Both the position numbers and the translations under genes were made by a program. Below, piece by piece: positions 5,924-10,456 of a stretch of DNA of 10,456 nucleotides. A model generated the notes under the pieces. The model was not told the DNA's origin. It made no database searches and saw only the letters and a list, made by a program, of their open reading frames with translations. Source of the DNA: an uncultured Lachnospiraceae bacterium (GTDB lineage: Bacteria > Bacillota > Clostridia > Lachnospirales > Lachnospiraceae); the NCBI GenBank assembly GCA_934371505.1, contig CAKRNW010000080.1:1-10456 (forward strand), written 5' to 3'. The stretch's first letter is position 1. The number at the start of each line of letters is the position of its first letter.

Positions 5924-7753
5924 ATGAAACATTCAAAAAAATGTTCCAGAGGTCCGCGATTATACTTTTCCCATTTTCAAAACAGGCTTTTATGTGCGTT
6001 TTTGCTGTGTACATTGATTCCTATTTTCATCATAGGTGAAATTTCCTATGCTGTTTCTTATAACATTGCTGAAGATAAGATTCTGAATGCATCTATTTCC
6101 GCTGATGCACAGCTGCATACACAGTTTGATAACCGCTTGCAGCAAGTGGAAAATATAGCCGATACGCTTCAATATAATATGTACAACCTGATGCAGGCAG
6201 ATGCACCCATGGACACTCTGGCTATGCTTTCCGAGATTCGGAGCAATCTGTCCATGTTTAAGACATCCTTTGATCTGGCCTATATCAATATATTTCTTCC
6301 GGACGAGCATATGGCATCCAGCGAAAGCTTATACTTTTTTCCTGTGTCTAAGCTTTCTGACTTTCAGATTTCAAAAGAAGCTCTGGAAAATCCGGGAACA
6401 TCCTCTGTCTGGTTTTATCAGGATCTGCTGTCTGTTCCGTTTTTTGTGAATAACAGCTACCATATGACGAATTCGGTTTCCTGTTGCAGAGTTTTAAAAC
6501 ATCCGGGTACAGACAGCATAAAGTATGCTTATATAATTCATCTGGACGCATCTGAATTTTCCTCCATTCTACAGGAAATTTTCCAGGATAATCAGATCAC
6601 CAGCTATATCCTTACAGACAACGGAAAAATCGTTGCCAGCAACAATCCTTCTTTGCTTTCCGCCTCTCTTGACGAAGAAAAACTGGATTTCTTATACCAC
6701 AAGGGAGATTCTCTAAAAAAGAGATCTCACACTAATTATCACACTACTACTTTACGAAACGGCTGGCTACAGGTGACAGAGATACCAGATTCTTATATCA
6801 TGCAAAATACGCGTATACTGATCAAAAGTATCCTCCTGACAATCCTGCTCTCTCTTCCGCTGACGATCCTGGTTGTGGTTCTGATCTCGAAGAATCTTAC
6901 CAGACGAATCAAGACACTATCCAGGGCTATGGAAACACTACAATTAGATGCATCCGACACCAACATGAAGGCACTGGTACCACAGGATCGTGCACCTGAA
7001 ACCTTCGATGAGATTGATAAACTGGGGATAACCTTTGAAAAAATGCAGCATTCCCTGAATGAGAATCTGCAGTCTATTCTGGAACTGTCACTGACGGAAG
7101 AACGGTTAAAATACCAGCTTCTCCAATCCCAGATCAATCCACATTTTCTTTATAATATTCTGGGATCCATCCAGACCTGTCAGTCCCTTGGAAAGCTGGA
7201 TATTGCCAATCAGATGCTGACGAATCTTACACGTTTTTACCGCATGACACTCAGAAAGTCGAAAGACCTGATCTCCATCCGGGACGAACTGACCATCGCA
7301 CAGCTTTATCTGGAAATGGAAAAATTATGCCATAATGATAATCTTACCTGGGAGATCAATATGGAAGACGGCATTGATAACTTCCTGATCTGCAAATTCA
7401 CACTGCAGCCATTTCTGGAAAACAGTATTTTGCATGGTCTCTCTCAGAAAACGCCGGAGGTTCATATCTCCATTGATCTTTCCTACGGAGACGATACGGT
7501 TATTATTGTGATCACAGATAACGGAATCGGAATGGCAAAAGAACAGCTTTTAGAATTGCAGAAAACATTGGATGAAAAAATTGTTAATTATGAAAAACAC
7601 TTTGGCATTGGAAATGTAAACAAAAGAATCTCCAATCCTTATTTTGGAAATGGTAGGATATCTGTAGAAAGTTGTCTGTATGAAGGCACTTCCATTACCA
7701 TTGAATTTGATCAGATGGAGAAATATGATGAAGAATGTAATGATTGTAGATGA
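5924..7753 (+). CDS. YesM-type sensor histidine kinase
   Basis: This 609-residue membrane sensor kinase belongs to the HisKA_7TM-less, YesM/LytS-like class (His_kinase PF06580 type). A first membrane helix lies near residues 22-40 and a second near 298-322, enclosing an extracellular Cache-like sensor region of about 255 residues. A HAMP-like linker follows at about 323-378. The phosphoacceptor motif is QINPHFLYN with His407. An N-box-like QPFLENSILHGL (495-506) and the ATP-binding glycine boxes DNGIGM (532-537) and GIGNVNKR (561-568) are present, so the kinase looks intact. The reading frame is open from 5858, but ATG 5924 is chosen because AAGGAG sits five bases before it and the 22 upstream codons have no RBS. 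The 3' end overlaps the response regulator gene by 26 bases. It probably senses a sugar or loaded binding protein and phosphorylates the YesN-type partner. Confidence 0.95.
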   Translation: MKHSKKCSRGPRLYFSHFQNRLLCAFLLCTLIPIFIIGEISYAVSYNIAEDKILNASISADAQLHTQFDNRLQQVENIADTLQYNMYNLMQADAPMDTLAMLSEIRSNLSMFKTSFDLAYINIFLPDEHMASSESLYFFPVSKLSDFQISKEALENPGTSSVWFYQDLLSVPFFVNNSYHMTNSVSCCRVLKHPGTDSIKYAYIIHLDASEFSSILQEIFQDNQITSYILTDNGKIVASNNPSLLSASLDEEKLDFLYHKGDSLKKRSHTNYHTTTLRNGWLQVTEIPDSYIMQNTRILIKSILLTILLSLPLTILVVVLISKNLTRRIKTLSRAMETLQLDASDTNMKALVPQDRAPETFDEIDKLGITFEKMQHSLNENLQSILELSLTEERLKYQLLQSQINPHFLYNILGSIQTCQSLGKLDIANQMLTNLTRFYRMTLRKSKDLISIRDELTIAQLYLEMEKLCHNDNLTWEINMEDGIDNFLICKFTLQPFLENSILHGLSQKTPEVHISIDLSYGDDTVIIVITDNGIGMAKEQLLELQKTLDEKIVNYEKHFGIGNVNKRISNPYFGNGRISVESCLYEGTSITIEFDQMEKYDEECNDCR

Positions 7754-9332
7754 CAACTGCCTCACCGCAGAAGGCATCGAAAAAAATATTGATTGGAGTG
7801 CTCTGGATGCCACTGTGATCGCCGTAGAATATAACAGTCTTTCCGCTCTGGACATCCTGAAAGACACCCATGTAGATCTGATCATCTCGGATATTGAGAT
7901 GCCGGATCTGGATGGGATCTCCATGAGTCAGAAAGCTCTGGAGATCCAGCCTTTCATAAAAGTTATTCTTGTAAGTGCCTATGACAAGTTCGAATATGCC
8001 AAACGGGCGATCCGCCTTGGTGTATATGACTATATCGAGAAACCCTTGGATTATCATTATCTTACGGAAAAAATCAAAAATGCTTTTACGGATATCGACC
8101 GTACACAAAAAAATACGGAGTTGGTAAAAGCAAGCCGGCCTGTTATGACAGAAAAATTCTTTCATGATCTGCTCCATTATCCCGGTGTGGATCCGGCCAC
8201 TCATCTGAGCCAGTATCTGAAATATCTGGATCTGAGATCAGACTATGACTTTTTTCACGTATTGATCCTGGAAACAGAACCCGATCCTGCCAAGTCCGAA
8301 CTGGACTTTACCCAATACCAGATCCAGCTTCTGAATATCCTGGATCTGGTAAAAGAAGAAATGAAGATTTTTGACCATGTTTTTTATTTAAAAGAATTCA
8401 GCGGGATCGTCTGCATCATCGGCCAGAACACAAAACATCCCCAGCATTTTCTTCAATCCATACACAAAGTAGCCTCCACTATTGTCGAGTCCTGCAAAAA
8501 CAATGTACTTTCTCTGAACATCGGAATCGGAAGTCTTGCTGACAGCATCTGGAAGCTCCCGGTGTCCTTTGCCAGTGCTTCCCACTCGCTGAAATACCGA
8601 TTTTTCTTCCCACACCAAAATATTTTCGATGCGAGAGAAGCACTTGGTAAAGAATTCAATCTTTTGTCCTTTTCCGAAAATACCGACGAAGAACTGATAC
8701 GTCTTATCTGTTCCAAAGACATGACTGCTATCGAAGAATGGCTTACCTGCTATTTTCAGAATCTGTTAGGACAGGTTCAGGACAAAAATCTGGTTTTCAT
8801 CCAAATCTACTCCCTTTTGGGACGAATTCTGAAATTCTTATACGAGATGAACCTGGATACCGGAGATTTGGAGAGGGAAATCATCCAGGTCTATACCCGG
8901 TTTGATTCCTTCCGCACCTACGAACAATTTGTAAAATGGCTGACGCAGTTATGTGCCTCCGTATGCGAAAAGATGGATTCGTCCTTACAGAACTATCACA
9001 ATCAGATATATACCATGGCTCTTGGATATATCCGGGAAAACTTTGAAACCAACACCCTGTGCCTGAATGATATCGCACGACATGCCAACATCAGCCCTGC
9101 ATACCTGAGTTCTCTGTTCAAAAAGGTATCCGGGCAAAGCATCAGTGATACCATCACTGCGCTTCGCATCGAAAGTGCCTGTCATTATCTGGAATCCACC
9201 AGTCTTTCGTTAAAAGAGATCAGCACAAAGTGTGGTTATACGAATCAATATTATTTCAGCAACAGTTTTAAGAAGAAACTGGGGATGTCCCCTTCTGCTT
9301 ATCGGGAAGCGAGAGGCACGCAGGGGCAGTGA
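7728..9332 (+). CDS. YesN-type response regulator with AraC-family DNA-binding domain
   Basis: This roughly 534-residue cytoplasmic regulator has an N-terminal receiver domain. Asp8 and Asp9 are in the acidic pocket, Asp55 (IISD) is the phosphorylation site, Ser83 is the conserved hydroxyl residue, and Lys105 is in EKP. A long middle region of unknown ligand or dimerisation role follows. The C-terminal ~100 residues are an AraC-type double helix-turn-helix, containing the LNDIARHANISPAYLSSLFK and IRTA-like KEISTKCGY...YFSNSFKKK segments. GGAG at 7717-7720 is seven bases from ATG 7728 and four from ATG 7725; 7728 is preferred, but either is possible. The start overlaps the kinase gene, so the two are coupled. 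It most likely activates the divergent transport/GH172 operon. The very end (GTQGQ) runs close to the palindromic repeat that starts at 9335. Confidence 0.95.
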   Translation: MKNVMIVDDNCLTAEGIEKNIDWSALDATVIAVEYNSLSALDILKDTHVDLIISDIEMPDLDGISMSQKALEIQPFIKVILVSAYDKFEYAKRAIRLGVYDYIEKPLDYHYLTEKIKNAFTDIDRTQKNTELVKASRPVMTEKFFHDLLHYPGVDPATHLSQYLKYLDLRSDYDFFHVLILETEPDPAKSELDFTQYQIQLLNILDLVKEEMKIFDHVFYLKEFSGIVCIIGQNTKHPQHFLQSIHKVASTIVESCKNNVLSLNIGIGSLADSIWKLPVSFASASHSLKYRFFFPHQNIFDAREALGKEFNLLSFSENTDEELIRLICSKDMTAIEEWLTCYFQNLLGQVQDKNLVFIQIYSLLGRILKFLYEMNLDTGDLEREIIQVYTRFDSFRTYEQFVKWLTQLCASVCEKMDSSLQNYHNQIYTMALGYIRENFETNTLCLNDIARHANISPAYLSSLFKKVSGQSISDTITALRIESACHYLESTSLSLKEISTKCGYTNQYYFSNSFKKKLGMSPSAYREARGTQGQ

Positions 9333-9334
9333 TT

Positions 9335-9442
9335 TCGTGCAGGCACGGACTTTGGCTCCTTGCTCGTCGTAAACTCGCTATCGCTCGTTATCGCGGCACT
9401 CGCCAAGGTCTCGTGCAAGCACGGACTTTGGCTCCTTGCTCG
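9335..9442. repeat. Palindromic REP-like repeat, two copies
   Basis: A 32-base unit at 9335-9366 recurs at 9411-9442 with one difference (G at 9342, A at 9418). Each copy begins with a small hairpin (CGTGC, two bases, GCACG). The second copy is part of a larger hairpin: GCCAAGGTC (9402-9410) pairs with GACTTTGGC (9424-9432) around the inner CGTGC/GCACG stem, with a single bulged base. The spacer between copies is rich in TCGCTA/TCGTTA-type words. The structure resembles the BIME/REP elements found downstream of genes in many bacteria. Confidence 0.7.
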
Positions 9443-9447
9443 CGTAA

Positions 9448-9487
9448 AATACAATAGCCGGGTAGCTCCTGCCCGACTATATTTTCT
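9448..9487. terminator. Bidirectional intrinsic terminator after the regulator gene
   Basis: ATAGCCGGGTAG (9454-9465) pairs with CTGCCCGACTAT (9469-9480) around a three-base loop. There is one C/A mismatch and one G-T wobble. On the plus strand ATTTTCTT follows and on the minus strand TTTTA follows the stem, so it can end transcription from both directions. It lies between the convergent regulator gene and the minus-strand chimeric fragment. Confidence 0.8.
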
Positions 9488-9501
9488 TACTTTATACAAT
9501 C

Positions 9502-9915
9502 CTACCGGAAAATCATCTGCGCAAAATCCGTAAAGCACGGTCTCCACACATTCCAGTCATGTCCGCCCGGATAGATTTTCCTGATTTCATGGACACCTTT
9601 CTCCTGGCTGAGTGCATCCTCTTCCAGAAATCTGGAAAGGAAACAGTCATTATCTCCGATGCATCGGAAAAAGGTATGAACAATGACAACATGATCACAG
9701 GCTGCCGGAACCACATGCCATGATGGTCCGTCTACTGCAGTAAATCCTTTTAAGAGAACATTCTTGCACCATTTGATATAAATAAAGAAACGATGTGCAT
9801 TGCTGTCCGGCAGATGCCAGCAGGCTCCGTTGACAATTCCGTTTCCCACGATGGAAATATTTTCACTATGTTCTGCATAGATACCAATCTTTAAAATATA
9901 TCTCTTTCCAACCAC
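9502..9915 (-). pseudogene. Chimeric remnant: beta-helix glycosidase fragment joined to an esterase C-terminus
   Basis: The minus-strand frame is open but mixes two unrelated protein types. Residues 1-78 (about 9676-9915), with ENISIVGNGIVNG, KNVLLKGFTAVDGPSWHVVP and CDHVVI, look like part of a right-handed parallel beta-helix glycosidase of the GH28 polygalacturonase type. Residues 81-137 look like the C-terminus of an alpha/beta-hydrolase of the EstA/tributyrin-esterase kind: the GDND segment (Asp90) and PGGHDW (His119) match the places where the triad Asp and His usually lie. The nucleophilic serine half of the esterase and most of the glycosidase are missing. An internal deletion that fused two neighbouring genes in frame explains this best. 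The 5' side abuts the relaxase remnant, so the glycosidase was also cut there. The GTG at 9915 has no convincing RBS. Probably not functional. Confidence 0.6.
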
Positions 9916-10194
9916 TTGACCGTGAGCATTTTATCCGTGGCAGAGCTAGCTCTTTAGGTGCGGAATACACCAAAGAACGAATTAAGGAACGGATCGAAGC
10001 AAAGGCATTGATACAGCCTAAAAAGCGTATTCCATTTCCTAAAAGAAACCTTGCAGAAAACCTATAAATCTGCTGAGAAAGAAATTAATGCTCTCAACAG
10101 AAAATTAGATAATCTGAATCAATATCTTAACCGTAGTTCGCAAGTTCAGCAGATTAGCGACAGAAAAACAGAAAAGGGCCAGACTACTCTCTGA
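9912..10194 (+). pseudogene. Relaxase (mobilization protein) C-terminal remnant with frameshift
   Basis: Translation from 9912 gives PLDREHFIRGRASSLGAEYT followed by KERIKERIEAKALIQPKKRI, which resembles the segment after the catalytic domain of Firmicute MobA/Rlx relaxases. This frame stops at 10065-10067. The next frame, open from 10012 to the stop at 10192-10194, gives KETLQKTYKSAEKEINALNR and a continuing charged coiled-coil, as seen near relaxase C-termini. A single frameshift within about 10012-10067 would join them. The N-terminal nuclease domain with its catalytic Tyr and His residues is absent, and there is no start codon or RBS. The fragment begins exactly where the glycosidase fragment ends on the other strand, marking a recombination scar of a mobile or conjugative element. 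The family call is from remembered sequence character. Confidence 0.5.
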
Positions 10195-10205
10195 TTTTTC
10201 CCATC

Positions 10206-10254
10206 AAAAAAGGTGTATCGCATTGAAGTTTTTCACTTCGCTGCGATACACCTT
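10206..10254 (-). terminator. Strong intrinsic terminator for the minus-strand small gene
   Basis: AAGGTGTATCGCA (10210-10222) pairs perfectly with TGCGATACACCTT (10242-10254), and an inner GAAGT/ACTTC stem (10225-10229, 10235-10239) closes the hairpin. On the minus strand the stem is followed by a T run (CCTTTTTTG), but on the plus strand by GATGTG without a T run, so it acts for leftward transcription. CATCAA (10202-10207) and TTGATG (10253-10258) extend the symmetry apart from extra A residues on the left arm. Confidence 0.75.
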
Positions 10255-10284
10255 GATGTGTGTAGTAAACTCTTGCTGCCTTTT

Positions 10285-10434
10285 CTACTGATATTCTTTC
10301 TTCTCGTATTTCCACCTTTGTTTTATCATGTATTGTACTCCATATTTGCTCTGTATTCTAATGCAATTCACTCCTGCCGATTCCTGTTCATCACTTAAGG
10401 CACATAAATCTAAAACAATTTGTTTAATATCCAT
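10285..10434 (-). CDS. Small hypothetical protein, 49 residues
   Basis: ATG at 10434-10432 opens a 49-residue frame beginning MDIKQIVLDLCALSDEQ and ending KQRWKYEKKEYQ before a TAG stop at 10287-10285. AAAGGAG at 10442-10448 places GGAG seven bases from the ATG, a textbook spacing. About 30 bases after the stop lies a strong terminator pointing the same way. RBS, frame and terminator together make a short gene likely. The protein has an acidic N-terminal half and a basic, aromatic C-terminal end (calculated by eye), with no signal peptide or membrane helix. I do not recognise the family. Its place beside a relaxase remnant suggests a small accessory or regulatory gene of a mobile element. It could also be the truncated end product of a longer gene, or the last gene of an operon beginning outside the window. 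Confidence 0.5.
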   Translation of the reverse strand: MDIKQIVLDLCALSDEQESAGVNCIRIQSKYGVQYMIKQRWKYEKKEYQ

Positions 10435-10456
10435 TAGTATGCTCCTTTACCCAACT

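Noticed and set aside
7680..7727. Upstream start of the response regulator at 7680
   Set aside because: It would overlap the kinase gene deeply and add residues before the receiver domain. GGAG at 7717-7720 supports 7728 (or 7725).
9335..9442. Two 32-base repeats with a 44-base spacer, CRISPR-like in spacing
   Set aside because: There are only two copies, the repeats contain nested hairpins that extend into the spacer, and no cas genes are present. REP/BIME-type repeat fits better.
10213..10398. A 61-codon plus-strand frame over the terminal region
   Set aside because: It starts inside the terminator hairpin, has a biased hydrophobic low-complexity sequence, and is antisense to the better supported small gene.

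Overview
The window looks like chromosome from a low-to-mid GC gut Firmicute, most likely a member of the Lachnospiraceae. The reasons are the strong AGGAGG-type ribosome binding sites, TTG and GTG starts alongside ATG, lipoprotein sugar-binding proteins, a YesM/YesN-type two-component system, and palindromic intergenic repeats. The taxon is an inference from gene style; no taxonomic marker gene is present.

Positions 17-5642 (minus strand) hold a carbohydrate uptake and processing operon, read right to left. It contains a lipoprotein solute-binding protein (4377-5642), an intercistronic stem-loop (4249-4282), two CUT1-type permeases (3343-4221 and 2477-3331), a cytoplasmic DUF2961/GH172-family glycosidase (1256-2368), and a second, paralogous lipoprotein solute-binding protein (17-1246). 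No ATPase is encoded here, so the transporter probably borrows a shared MsmK/UgpC-type ATPase encoded elsewhere. The operon may continue past the left edge.

Positions 5643-5923 are a divergent control region. They carry a near-consensus sigma-A promoter for the plus-strand regulators, three A-tracts phased at exactly 21 bp, a small palindrome and a cre-like site. Positions 5924-9332 (plus strand) encode a YesM-type sensor histidine kinase and an overlapping YesN-type response regulator with an AraC-type DNA-binding domain. The simplest reading is that the kinase senses an extracellular sugar or a loaded binding protein, and the regulator activates the divergent transport/GH172 operon, whose own promoter looks weak.

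Positions 9333-10456 are a decayed, mobile-looking junction. They hold a two-copy palindromic repeat, a bidirectional terminator, and a minus-strand chimeric ORF that joins a right-handed beta-helix glycosidase fragment to an esterase C-terminus. A frameshifted relaxase C-terminal remnant on the plus strand follows, then a 49-residue minus-strand gene with its own RBS and a strong terminator. This part looks like the scar of a conjugative or mobilizable element next to a degraded polysaccharide-utilisation locus.

Most coding calls are firm. The exact substrate of the transporter/GH172 system and the identity of the short remnants are inferences.
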